Shown piece after piece: positions 24,441 through 36,445 of a stretch of DNA of 64,000 nucleotides (its first letter is position 1; each line of letters opens with the position of its first letter). The notes under the pieces are model-generated. The model saw only the letters and a list, made by a program, of their open reading frames with translations, had not been told where the DNA came from and made no database searches. The translations under genes and the position numbers were made by a program. This DNA is from Eumeta japonica (lineage: Eukaryota > Arthropoda > Insecta > Lepidoptera > Psychidae): positions 123,814-187,813 of the forward strand of contig BGZK01001221.1 in NCBI GenBank assembly GCA_005406025.1. The letters are read 5' to 3'.

Positions 24441-25010
24441 TACCACGTTTATCGTCCAGAATATAGTATATAAAACTTAAAGGCACGCAAATATATGTAT
24501 CAAGTTTAAATTTATTATAAATAAATCAAAGTTAAAGGTAAGATTATCGTTACATTAATTTATTACTGTCCATTAGCTACTACAACAAATTCGGAATTGT
24601 CAACATCAAATATACTTAGCTTCCGATAAAAAGGAATAATATTACTTCAATTAATGGTTAATTTCAACTTTAATAAATTAATAGTTTGTCTGTAGAATTA
24701 TAACTGTAAACAATAGTTAATTTGTTTAACCAAAAAAATTAAATGTAAAACAGATCTATTATTAAACAAATTCGATATTTTAACCATTTCGCGATATTTC
24801 ATTATTTACTATTGTACAACGCTTGGTTATGCAACAAGATCTTTATATTTAGATACTTGCCTACGTGTAAAATACGTTTTCTATTTTCTTTGCTTACATA
24901 ATATTCAACGTAAATGCAAGCGGTAAATGCACAAGGTTCGAATTTGATATTTCGACATTGTCAAGGAAAACGTCAATTATTATTCAGTTATTTTCATTTT
25001 AAGCACACGA
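24441..25010. other. AT-rich spacer
   Basis: No gene recognised. Confidence 0.4.
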
Positions 25011-25011
25011 A

Positions 25012-25150
25012 CCTGACGAGTGTGCATGAAACGATTGATGGATGTCATTGAAGCGAGAAAAGTTTGCAAGGACTGTATCCTAGAAGATGTGTCCATTTCA
25101 CAGGAAGGTAGACAGAGTTCGTCTCTACCTACCCTTTTGGAAAATTGACG
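25012..25150 (+). pseudogene. LINE reverse transcriptase C-terminus fragment
   Basis: The plus strand reads VCMKRLMDVIEARKVCKD from about 25020, then a frame-shifted tail ending near 25145 in CTACCCTTTTGGAAAATTGA. This equals the C-terminal end of the same non-LTR family as at 6886-7060 and 30655-30880. Only the last 40-50 codons are present, a common result of truncation or erosion. Confidence 0.7.
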
Positions 25151-26599
25151 CAAGTTTGGCGATATATGAGTAAAAGTATTTTACACTTTCTGTAGAAAAG
25201 ATTCAAGAAGAAAATAATATATGCATTGTGGTAACCTTGGCAACCGACTTTTGATTGACGGTTTTCGGGTTTCCCGTAGGAAAATGATACATTCCCATAG
25301 AAAAAACGTCTTATGTTGATTATGTTGGTTTAAATTATTGTTACCCACGTATTTTATTTATATATGTGCCATCCAGTTTTTGTTATGTAGTACCAATCAA
25401 AAAAGCAATTTACTTACATCAAAATGCTACGAAATTACGCTAAGTAAAGGAGCACTTTCAATTTTCTTTTTCAAATCATTTCACATGTGATGATTATTAC
25501 AGTTCCATCTAATAATTAAAAATTATTTAAGTACTTCTGACGGTGTATCATTAAAAAAAACATTTACAATTTTGAATGGATTGTACTCACGTTCATAATA
25601 ATTATAAAATTAAAATTTTTAGTAAGGTGAGAGGTGCCACTTCTATGTATTGTGCTGTTTATCATCAGCTTTGGCCATATATCGGCATCAACATATGTGA
25701 AAACTCAAATTTTGATTTCGATCTCGGCCTCATTAGTTTGTTATCCTTTAGAAAAATAGTTGTCTTAGTTTAGTATAATATAGTTTGGGGGCATAAAATT
25801 TAAGAGTTATTGTAGGCCACTTGAATTTTGATGTATTACACTTTTATTGGATTTGATTGGAATGTAACAAATTTTACTTATATGAGATTGCGTGAACTTG
25901 AAATTTTCGTCGATTATGTAATTTTATTGGCAGTAGAATAACGTGATATAATCAAGATGTAGCTGAAGATGGACCAGAGAAAATAAGAATGCTGCAGATT
26001 ATAATAATATGATACTATCTACGCCAGATGGTTCAGTTCAGTATTAACTAATGATAAATCATGCAGATTGTCATCAATTTGCCCTATCGTTCTCTATGAC
26101 AATATGCCCATCAAAAATCATATTTTTATATGGGAATATCGCGTTCAGATTTTGTAAAATAATTGCTGGTGAAAATGTCATAGCATGGTGTCATTTAACT
26201 ATTTCGATGATAATAAGTAATCATAGGTTCACTCACTTTCAATCTATATATCGTATATAAAAAAAATAATATTCGTTGGTTCAAAATCACAAATCTGCTG
26301 AAATTCGTCTTGAAATTTTACACAACGTCGTACTCATGTACGCATGTTTTATTAATTCTTTTTCAGCATTTAGAATTTGTCTCCGGTTTCATCTACTAAA
26401 TCGAGCTATTGAACCGATTCTCAAAAATATTTAACTAATAGATAGCTACACTATTCTTGATTAAATTAGGCTGCCAATATTTACCTCTGGTTGAAACCAG
26501 AGATTTTTTGAACCATGAATTTTTTTCCTGAGACAATTTCAATTATTCACCAACTCATTAAAAGCAACACTATCTCTATGTAGATTATATTTTTTTGAG
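25151..26599. other. AT-rich spacer with diverged satellite-like traces
   Basis: No gene recognised. GATAATAAGTAATCATAGGT then TCACTCACTTTCAAT at about 26207-26245 resembles the 119-bp unit of the array downstream. A CTCTGGTT/AACCAGAG hairpin lies at 26485-26502. Confidence 0.4.
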
Positions 26600-26890
26600 A
26601 CTAACATTTGCCCCCGTGTTCGTTCAAATCGGAACTGAAATGGTCGCAAAATTGGATTTGAAAACAGAACGGAGAGGTAAATGGAGAACGAGATCAGGGT
26701 TCGAATCGAAAGTGGGATCGAAATTAAAATAGGGAATGGGGTCCAAAACGAGTGTGGGATCTAAATCAACAATGTGACTGAAAAAACTGCGACCGAAATC
26801 GAATGAGGGGACGAGATCGAAATGGAGAAAACCTGAAACCGTGATCGGTCGATATATAAAATGACACAATTTATTTTACGTCCATGCATA
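26600..26890 (+). repeat. GATC-hexamer element, copy 3
   Basis: It starts with CTAACATTTGCCCCCGTGTT at about 26602, a decayed form of the ACTAGCTTTTGCCC terminus. The body at 26625-26850 has GATCAGGG, GGGATCGAAA, GGGATCTAAA, GAGATCGAAA and GTGATCGG. It ends near TTTACGTCCATG at 26876-26887. The minus-strand frame over it yields a repetitive L-D-P/F-D-P peptide, a by-product of the hexamer pattern. Confidence 0.6.
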
Positions 26891-26950
26891 TATTATTATA
26901 TTAAACATATTATATTTTAAACTTGGATACGTTTGATAAATTATAAAGCG

Positions 26951-29725
26951 GTCGTGGTTTCACTCACATTCGGTTAAACCAAAACCAATTTGAAAATTAA
27001 AATAATACAAAGTCGTAGATTTACCTACTTACTATTTTTGTACCGACTCGAAATTTTCGAAACTATAAAAATACTATTGAATATTTTACAATGATATCAA
27101 GTCATTCTGATGATAGATCAAGGACGAGGTCATAGGTTTACCCACTTTCCATTGTCGCACCGATTTGAAACTTTAAAACCTAAAACAATACTTTTGACTA
27201 TTTAATAATGGTATTGTTAATCCATTCTGATGATAGATCAAGTTGAGTTCATAGGTTTACCCACTTTCGATTGTCGCACCCATTTGAAACTTTAAAACCT
27301 AAGACAATACTTTTGACTATTTAATAATGGTATTGTTAATCCATTCTGGTGATAGATCAAGTTGAGTTCATAGGTTTACCCACTTTCCATTGTCGCACCA
27401 TTTGAAACTTTAAAACCTAAAACAATACTTTTGACTATTTAATAATGGTATTGTTAATCCATTCTGATGATAGATCAAGTTGAGTTCTTAGGTTTACCCA
27501 CTTTCGATTGTCGCACCCATTTGAAACTTTAAAACCTAAGACAATACTTTTGACTATTTAATAATGGTATTGTTAATCCATTCTGATGATAGATCAAGTT
27601 GAGTTCATAGGTTTACCCACTTTCCATTGTCGCACCGACTTGAAACTTTGGAATCTAAAACAATACTATTGACTATTTAATAATGGTATTGTTAATCCAT
27701 TCTGATGATAGATCAAGTTGAGGTCATAGGTTTACCCACTTCCGTTGTGGCACCGACTTGAAACTTTGGAATTTAAAACAATACTATTGACTATTTAATA
27801 ATGGTATCATTAAGCCATTCTATTGATAGATCATGGACGAAGTCATAGGTTTATCTATTTCAGATTGTCGCATCCACTTGAAACTTAGGAACCTAAAACA
27901 ATATTTAATAATGGGATTGTTAACCCATTCTGATGTAAGATCAAGGACGAGGTCGTAGGTTTACCCACTTCCGATTGTCACACCGACTTAAAAGTTTGGA
28001 ATCTAAAACAATACTATTGACTATTTAACAATGGTATTGTTAATCCATTCTGGTGATAGATCAAGTTGAGGTTATAGGTTTATCCACTTCGGATTGTCGC
28101 ACCGACTTGAAACTTTGGAATCTAAAACAATACTATTGACTATTTAATAATGGTATTGTTAATCCATTCTGATGATAGATCAAGTTGAGGTCTTAGGTTT
28201 ACCCACTTCCGTTGTCGCACCGACTTGAAACTTTGGAATCTAAAACAATACTATTGACTATTTAGCAATGGTATTGTTAATCCATTCTGGTGATAGATCA
28301 AGTTGAGGTTATAGGTTTATCCACTTCCGATTGTCGCACCGACTTGAAACTTTGGTATCTAAAACAATACTATTGACTATTTAGCAATGGTATTGTTAAT
28401 TCATTCTGGTGATAGATCAAGTTGAGGTTATAGGTTTATCCACTTCCGATTGTCGCACCGACTTGAAACTTTGGAATTTAAAGCAATACTATTGACTATT
28501 TAACAATGGTATTGTTAATCCATTCTGATGATAGATCAAGTTGAGGTTATAGGTTTATCCACTTCCGATTGTCGCACCGACTTGAAACTTTGGTATCTAA
28601 AACAATACTATTGACTATTTAATAATGGTATTGTTAATCCATTCTGATGATAGATCAAGTTGAGGTCTTAGGTTTACCCACTTCCGTTGTCGCACTGACT
28701 TGAAACTTTGGAATTTAAAAAAAATACTATTGACTATTTAACAATGGTATTGTTAATCCATTCTGGTGATAGATCAAATTGAGGTTATAGGTTTATCCAC
28801 TTCCGATTGTCGCACCGACTTGAAACTTTGGAATCTAAAACAATACTATTGACTATTTAATAATGGTATTGTTAATCCATTCTGATGATAATCAAGTTGA
28901 GGTCATAGGTTTACCCACTTCCGTTGTCGCACCGACTTGAAACTTTGGAATCTAAAACAATACTATTGACTATTTAATAATGGTATTGTTAATCCATTCT
29001 GATGATAGATCAAGTTGAGGTCTTAGGTTTACCCACTTCCGTTGTCGCACCGACTTGAAACTTTAGAATCTAAAACAATACTATTGACTATTTAACAATG
29101 GTATTGTTAATCCATTCTGGTGATAGATCAAGTTGAGGTTATAGGTTTATCCACTTCCGATTGTCGCACCGACTTGAAACTTTGGAATTTAAAACAATAC
29201 TATTGACTATTTAACAATGGTATTGTTAATCCATTCTGGTGATAGATCAAGTTGAGGTTATAGGTTTATCCACTTCCGATTGTCGCACCGACTTGAAACT
29301 TTGGAATCTAAAACAATACTATTGACTATTTAATAATGATATTGTTAATCCATTCTGATGATAGATCAAGTTGAGGTCATAGGTTTACCCACTTCCGTTG
29401 TCGCACCGACTTGAAACTTTGGAATCTAAAACAATACTATTGACTATTTAATAATGGTATTGTTAATCCATTCTGATGATAGATCAAGTTGTGGTTATAG
29501 GTTTACCCACTTCCGATTGTCGCACCGATTTGAAACTTTGGAACCTAAAACAATACCATTGACTATTTAATAATGGTATCATTAATCCGTTCTGTTTATA
29601 GGTCAAGGAGGAGGTCATAGGTTTACCCATTTTTAATTGTCTCATCGACTTGAATCTTGAAAACGTCAAACAATACTATTGAATATTTAGTAATGCTACC
29701 AAATAAGCCGGTCCTCTTATAGCTG
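26951..29725. repeat. Tandem (satellite-like) array, 119-bp unit, about 23 copies
   Basis: The landmark GGTTTACCCAC (or a close variant) recurs at about 27134, 27253, 27372, 27490, 27609, 27728 and onward to 29617, with 117-120 bp steps and a modal period of 119. Each unit carries TGTCGCACCGACTTGAAACT, CAATACTATTGACTATTTAA, ATGGTATTGTTAATCCATTC and TGATAGATCAAG. The first unit (26951-27008) is diverged and about half length, and one unit near 27900 has lost about 9 bp. Central copies are very alike and edge copies are diverged. The period is not a multiple of three, so it is not protein-coding. Two subtypes are interleaved (AACAATGG with GGTGATAG, and AATAATGG with GATGATAG). Confidence 0.95.
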
Positions 29726-30654
29726 TTTGTGTATTAGAAAGTGTTTCAAGGTGTCATTCTCGGATAATACAGAGCATTTTTCTTAGTTAAGGTCACAGAA
29801 CTTATCTTAGAAAAAAAAGTGAGTGATAAAATGCAATCATAACATGCAATTGGAGTGGTTCGATAATAGAGGAGGGAAATATTAAACGAATTTCGTAAAA
29901 TAAAACCAAATCTATTCTTATGTTTGCTAGAAGATCGGTGAGATAGTTCTAATACAATGATAAGTAATCTAGAAACATCTAATAGATACTCATAAAGATA
30001 TCAGTATTTCTAAATAGCACTTAAAAATTAAAATTGTTTGTAAACAAAACAAACCATGGAAGGCCTCACGTATGAGAAGGCATGTTTAACAATAACATTC
30101 TAAGTGATTTATACGTATTTTAATAAAAGAGAAAAAAGTAGTTTCCGTACAAACAAAAATGAGATAGCACATCTCTATAAAAGTTTCTCATAACAGTCAA
30201 ACATTTATTTAATTTTCTTATACAACACACAAAGTATTCTGTTACTAAACCCTAAACTAAACTATTCAGTTACTAAACCCAATTGGTGAGACTATAATTG
30301 GGGGCTACAGACTTTATGGCAACTAGTATACAGTATCATACCAAAATAGCATAAGACCTACCCAGGCTCCGTCGGTGCGTTTGAATAAAAGCTTAACGTG
30401 CATGCGTGTAGTGTCTTAAGTCAGTTAGTCGTCCAATACAATTAAGAGCATGACATAAAAATTCTGGAGACTAATATTGTACACTGTTTATAGAACATTA
30501 TTATATTGAAAAGTATATTTAATTTTGTACTGTGAAAACTGTGTATCAGGGTGATATGAGGCTATTTTTATGCAAGTATTGTTTATGAGTAAAGTTAGTA
30601 TTCAATGACACAAAAATAATGCATATTAGATAAATTCGTGATAATGTAGAAATA
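29726..30654. other. AT-rich spacer
   Basis: No gene recognised. TACTAAACCC occurs twice at 30242-30280 within a short duplicated segment. Confidence 0.4.
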
Positions 30655-31015
30655 ATTTGAAATCTGATAAAATGCGTCCGTCGATTTTTTTCCACGCAAG
30701 CTTCATTTCGGGTGTATGAAATTTAGCCCTTTTTCAATATGCCACCAACTTGGTCTACATAGATTATCTAGCGCGACCCTTGTCGACCCTCCCATTACAC
30801 ACATAGATATGGTTTGTCAGTCTACTTTCGTTCATCCTTTCCAAATGGCCATACTACCGGAATAAATCTTTTTCTAGTAATTGCTGCATCTTGTTTCAAA
30901 CCACACCACTCTCTAACATCACTTTTCCCTTCAATAGGCAAAACACATGCAAAGATCGTATAATGAGGAAATCCATTGTTTCTAGCTACCCTTATGGAGA
31001 ATAGGCGTGAGATTT
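30655..31015 (-). pseudogene. LINE reverse transcriptase fragment
   Basis: On the minus strand, broken across frames, one reads a segment equivalent to FGHLERMNESRLT near 30845-30810, then YVDQVGGILKKG near 30760-30715, then a piece ending in ACVEK. This is the region just before the C-terminus of the endonuclease-reverse transcriptase family seen at 6.9 and 25.0 kb. Sequence on the same side continues to CTACCCTTATGGAGAATAGG at 30990-31009, which in plus orientation resembles the extreme C-terminus, so the piece may be a rearranged composite. Several stops and frameshifts. Confidence 0.6.
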
Positions 31016-31119
31016 ATAAAAAAATATAAGTATGTAAATTTTATTATTATTATTTAATCACGCCAAAAATGGTATAATTTGTCAAGGGCGTACGTAATTT
31101 TTACGTCGAAAAATTTGAA

Positions 31120-31530
31120 CCCGGACGACTTGCATAATATAACCTTGCAAGTTGCATACGACCGTTCGAGCGCATTCGGCCCAACGTACGTACGTAGGCA
31201 CAAACCATTAAATGGTCGCGTAAACGGATGAATAGTCAGTTTAGTGCCGCTCGTCTAGGAGCGTGCAGGCGTCAAGGACGGTTTTTATGTGCGCGCGTAA
31301 TTATGCGGCGGCCCGTCTTCCTACATGCGGCTGTGTGTGTGCGCCTCTATGCATATACGTGTAGTAGATCTTTATAGTGCGCCGTCGATGTTCGTGCGCG
31401 AGCGTGCATCACACGAACACACGCGCATCGTTACGCTCCCACGCATAGAGTAGGCGTTAGATTTCGTAGAGATGCAATAATTTTGAAGTGGGACAATTCG
31501 ATCGTCTCTTTCCTGCGCGGCGCTTCGACT
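31120..31530. promoter_or_regulatory. CpG island with homeodomain-type words
   Basis: CpG-rich block of about 400 bp containing TTTTTATGTGCGCGCGTAAT followed by TATGCGGCGG, plus ACGTACGTACGT and GTGCGCGAGCGTGC. There are no long open frames. The TTTATG and TAATTA words beside CpG clusters suggest a regulatory element. This is inference from composition. Confidence 0.35.
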
Positions 31531-32656
31531 CTCTCTTTGGCCGTTGGTCGAATGCCCAATTTGGATATTAACGATGCAAAAACTCTCAAATATCTAGGAA
31601 CACAATTTTAAACTATTCATTTTAATGAAATTAGCTTAAGATGAATATACATGTTTTCGATTAAAAAAAAAAAACATTTTTATTTATTTTATGTTCCTGC
31701 CAAAATGGAGATACAACATAAAATTTGAATAATTATTAGGATTATTGTGGTTTCTTATTTACTGCGTTATTTTATTTTAGGGTAAAGTTATTGAAGGAGT
31801 AAAACAAAAAAAAAAAATTAAATTTTACATATGTAGTTTATAAATAGAAACCTTAGTTGCCCCCGTTGATGTCTTTTCAAGGGCCCTTTGACGTCTCTCG
31901 GCACTTCCGCTACTCGGAAAATATACAGCTTCATTGTACTACGTGTTAAATGTCAATCATGTTATTTTTAGCATCGATTAAAATTAGTTTTCTACTCACT
32001 ACGTAAATTAAAATTGATCATATAAAGGCTTTTAATTTCGCGGAATTTATTTTATGTTTCCCGTTATTGGTTTCGATAAAGATGTATTGTTTTGAACATT
32101 ACAATACTTAATCTTATCGTTAGATGCGGGAATATCTTACATAGGAAAACATTGTAAAGTTACCATATATCGCAAAAAAAATGAAAAAAAAAATTGCGCT
32201 TTCACATAATATAAAAAATATATTTTAAGTCCAAAGAAAGGTATGCTTAAAATTCAAATTATTTAAAGTTAAAATAAAATTTGTTTATCATAGAACTATT
32301 TTTTCATTACAAACCCTTAGTTTCTTTATGGAACATTTAATGTTGGTAATTGCAAAATATTTATTTTGTTCTTAAAATAATTACTTTGATTTAATATATT
32401 AAAATTTAACTTGCATGACTGATTGTCATTAATAAGTTTCACAAAGTGAAATGTCATTTTTTAAAAAAACCTAAATAGATTAGCTTTGTAAAGCTTACAA
32501 GAAACTATATGCTTTTACAATTAATTTGGTGTACGTCTTTCTAGAAAAGTTTAATAAAATACCTATTAGCACATTTGCTTTAAACCTTTTTTTTTACCTA
32601 GTCTTAATGAGAATATCATGTAAATTTATAATGCCATAAATTCTTTAATCAAAAAA
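31531..32656. other. AT-rich spacer
   Basis: No gene recognised. Confidence 0.45.
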
Positions 32657-33107
32657 TTTGGTTGCCTGTAAAGTCGGTATACGGGCGAAAGTTTTACGTG
32701 ACAACGACTTTGAATGGTAAAATCATTTTAATGTGAATATTCATTCGTATAGTAGGAAGAAGGATGAAATAATAGTAACAATTTAAAACATTTATTTATA
32801 CAAAGAATTATATTTAAAACATTAATTTATACAAAGAATCTCGCACTGAATTTCATATTAACAAAATTTTATTTTTACCTTTACACATACATACGTATTT
32901 ATACAAATATACAATAACTTGCAATACATTTGCAAGCTATGCTAATTCTCTAGTGCTGCGCGCGCAGACCGATCATAGTTGAGTGGGAGAGAGACGCAAG
33001 GCATTCGGCGGCCTCTCTCGTTCGGTGACTCATCGTTACGTTACCGAGCGTTACACTTTTCAAAGTGACTCCCAGCCGCAACCTAATTTAAGACGTTGTC
33101 ACGTCAA
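32657..33107 (-). mobile_element. GACGTGACAACG element, copy B
   Basis: 451 bp that reads on the minus strand almost identically to 56203-56665 on the plus strand. Minus-strand landmarks in order are TTTGACGTGACAACGTCTTA, GATGAGTCACCGAACGAGAG, TCTCTCTCCCACTC, a doubled TTCTTTGTATAAAT block, CGTTGTCACGTAAAACTTTC and GTATACCGACTTTACAGG. ACGTGACAACG near one end and CGTTGTCACGT near the other are exact reverse complements. No coding capacity. A MITE or a SINE with an A run are both possible. Confidence 0.8.
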
Positions 33108-33560
33108 AAAAAAAAAGATCGAAGAAAGTAAAACGTTTCACACGTGTTTACCATAACAGTTATTATGTTTGTAACGCTTATTTAAACAATCCCATAAAAA
33201 AACATAAAATTTAGAAACGTATCATGGAAACTGGAAACCGGGCCAGGTTTTAAAAATGCAGTATTTTTGCAGAGCCGTCCGTTTTGCCGAGCTATCGCTA
33301 GGCGGTGCCGGCTGACGTCACAGACAATTCGAGAATTCCTTTGTCGTTTCGAATTTACACCTGAATACGCAACGTCTCGGCCGCCGCGACCGCGGCCGCG
33401 GGATGACACAGTTTGGGCAAACACGCTCCGTCCGATATGCAGACTCGCCGTTAAGGCCACTAATTATTGCCGTCTGGCCTATTGTGCTGGCGTCTTTTTT
33501 TTAATGCATTCGCCACTCGCGTCTCGTCGCTAATTAAAACGTATCTCGCACGTAAGCGAT
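33108..33560. promoter_or_regulatory. CpG-rich block with perfect CRE
   Basis: 33230-33530 is CpG-rich (GGCCGCCGCGACCGCGGCCG near 33378) and holds the palindromic cAMP-response element TGACGTCA at 33313-33320. Overlapping frames on both strands (33182-33661) have no recognisable domain. Promoter or enhancer identity is inferred from composition and the CRE. Confidence 0.4.
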
Positions 33561-35290
33561 CGACTGATGCGTTTGGCCTTGCAGCTGTCGATTTTTCTTT
33601 AGGTAATCGTATTCTATACATGCAGAGTTGTATGTTATGTAATGGTTTTTCGTTAATTTGATCTTATTTTAAAATCATCGTCTTCAAAACCTGTTTCTAT
33701 TTTCAAGGTTACAATCGGTTTAATCTCGTATCAGGTATCTTATTCTTGTACAAATGATTGAGAACCATACAAATAAATTCGTATTGTACGTGTTTCAATA
33801 TTAAAGAATTTACATCTTTTTCTTTGGATGAGGTATCATTATTGCAGGATATGTGCAAATACTTTTTACGTCATGTATATATTTTCCTTATTTGTTTCAT
33901 TAATTTTATTTTTTTAAAATTATTAATCTATGCGATCAATAAATAAGAAACAAAATGGCAAAGGTATTGAACCTGGTAAGAGATTTATTGCTTTAGTTTA
34001 GAACAGAATTGATGAGGTATTTTTTGCTTTATTTGGCTTTTTAATATAGCTCTATTAGGACAAGTAATAATGAAATGTTCAAAAGCAAGGCCTAGAAACT
34101 AAAAATAAAACTGAAAACCCATGTCACATATAATATATAAAGTTCATATCATATCACAAATAATACTCTACAATTTCAATATAATATTTTAGATCCGATG
34201 ACGGATGTAAATACTTGAGACGCAGGTATACGACAATGCTTTCGTACTAATTTTCCAGAAAGTACTTTTTCATAATCTCAAATTTATTTTTAAATAATAT
34301 TTTAAAATTTTGCGATTTCTCAAAATCTACCAAGGTAAATCGTTTGAAAATTAGCAGGAAGTGTAAGTTTAGTAATCTCCTTTCGTATGCTTTCGAAGCC
34401 ACGTTTCTACTGGGTAACTTGTCGAAAAGATAACCACGCACGCATGCACGCATGCTAAAACGTCAAAATATGATGAAAACTCGATTTTCGAAAATCGTAC
34501 TGAAAACAGTAAATTCCCAATATTTAAACAAAATTAAAATTTCTAAACGAGAAGTTAATTGTTTTGAAATTTCTATTTTGTAAAATATGTAAAACGTCGT
34601 CGAAAAAATAAATACAGTGGTCGTACTTTTTTTCAGACAGTTATGTTCTTAGCTTGTGCAATGATAACTATTAAAAACAAAATGCGGCATACGAATTATG
34701 TATTCTCTATACGTTTACCATGTTCATTGCCGATTCTCGTAATATTAGTTAGGTAAAATAAAGTTCAGGGAATACGTAAAACATATATAATATTACATCG
34801 AATTTTTAAAAAATCCTGACTCAAACAATACCTATAAAAAGTAAATAATTATACCCTTTAAATTTAATATAAGTAGTAGGTAAAATGTTGATCCAAGCGT
34901 CATCGTCTCGGAGGAACGCTGAGTATTAATTAATATTTTTCTACTTTTTGCAGGTAATGTTTGCGTCAGAGGCTTTTTTAAATTTTAAATTTGCTTTTTA
35001 TAATTTGTCGTTGAGTTATCTTTACGATTCGTTCATTTTTATTAGAAACAAAAGAAAATTTGAAGGAACAACTTTAAATTTAGATAAAAAAAATTCTAGA
35101 GGTAAATTACAATACAATGCCTATTAGCAAATTCAAACTAGCATTGTTTTTTTTTTGAGGTCATGGTGATGTACTGAAACAAAAGGTGAATAAAAAAACG
35201 CTGAATATACATTAAATATGCTTTGTAGTAATCTACGTCGATATCGTATAGTAAAATGCCTATCATTGTGTTGGGAATATAAAAACTAGT

Positions 35291-35292
<2 letters not shown>
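33561..35292. other. AT-rich spacer
   Basis: No gene recognised. GCACGCATGCACGCATGC lies at about 34437-34456. Confidence 0.45.

Positions 35293-35347
<55 letters not shown>
35293..35347. repeat. (TA)n microsatellite, 55 bp
   Basis: Uninterrupted AT dinucleotide run. A shorter (TA)n follows at 35509-35528. Confidence 0.95.
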
Positions 35348-35350
<3 letters not shown>

Positions 35351-36044
35351 TGCTTTTTTTTGACTACTTTTTTTTTGGTCCCGACACCTAATTTTGTTGG
35401 AAACACCCCAAAAAAATGCCTTAATATTATGTCCTTAATATTAGTATTGAGCATTCGCCTTTAGCGTGTAAAGACTTTCTATTTAAAATACATGTAAAGT
35501 GGATTTTTTATATATATATATATATATAGATATGTATATAAATATAATATCGATAGTTAAATCTTTTCTTAATTTTTCAATAATCAAAGCCATCCTGTAT
35601 CGGAGGGAACTGCAACTAGACAGTATGAATGTAATGAAGATATTTTTAGATTATTAAAAGAAAACAATATGGAAAAGGTTGTTTTCAAATTATACCAAAA
35701 AGGAACATATTTGTTTTATTAAATGAAAAAGTGTTATTCGCACAGTTTGAATCATAATCATATATGGATAATATAGATTTTATTGCTGTAGTCTATGAAT
35801 TAAATTTATGAACGTTTATTAATAAATTAATTAATGTACACAAATTTTATAAATGTATTTGTATGATTTTTCAATATTTTTCAAGTTACATATATAGAAG
35901 GCGACTGATAAGAAAAGTTTAAAAATTTATTTTATTAATGCATTATCAAATTCACTTTATTTATTATGAAGTATTTGAATGGTACCACAAATGTAGTAAA
36001 TAATTAGACATGAATACAATTTGAGATAAGGCATTACATTTTTA
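35348..36044. other. AT-rich spacer
   Basis: No gene recognised. Confidence 0.45.
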
Positions 36045-36445
36045 TGGTTTACTAACCTTTCGCTTTGCTTCGCGCGCCTATTTTAATACCATCCTTAAGA
36101 TCTGTTCGATTTCGATCCTAATTCTGCTTTTGATTCTGTTTTCAGTCCCACTTTTGATTCTGTTTTCGGTTTTGCTTTTGGTTATATTTTCGTTCTAAGT
36201 CCGCTCTTTCTCATGGTTCCTTTTTCAATCCAAGTATTGATCTCGTTTGCCCCCTCCCTTCTAGTCCCTCCTGCTCGTTTTTACAACTCCGGTCTCGATC
36301 TTGCTCGTGGTTTCTAATCTCGATTTCGTTCTGTATTGTGATTTCCGTCCCCCAATTTGGTTATCCGTATCCAAAATTGGTTACAATTTTGATTCTGTTC
36401 ACGCTTTTGCTTTTCCCTGCTGCTCCCATTTTTTTGGTACCGATT
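36045..36445 (-). repeat. GATC-hexamer element, copy 4 (inverted)
   Basis: The plus strand is a T/C-rich version of the hexamer body (GATTTCGATCCTAATTCTGC, GATTCTGTTTTC and TTTTGATTCTG words from 36110 to 36430), so the body is on the minus strand relative to copies 1-3. ACTAACCTTTCGCTTTGCTT at 36050-36069 stands where the usual terminus would be. Confidence 0.55.

Noticed and set aside
26624..26869. Minus frame with repeated L-D-P and F-D-P words, like a structural repeat protein
   Set aside because: The peptide pattern follows from the GATC-hexamer minisatellite and recurs in unrelated frames of other copies.
29484..29669. 61-codon minus frame in the tandem array
   Set aside because: The period of 119 is not divisible by three, so the frame shifts every unit; not coding.
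26951..29725. CRISPR-like array
   Set aside because: The whole 119-bp unit is repeated with no unique spacers, and the genome is animal; it is a tandem satellite.
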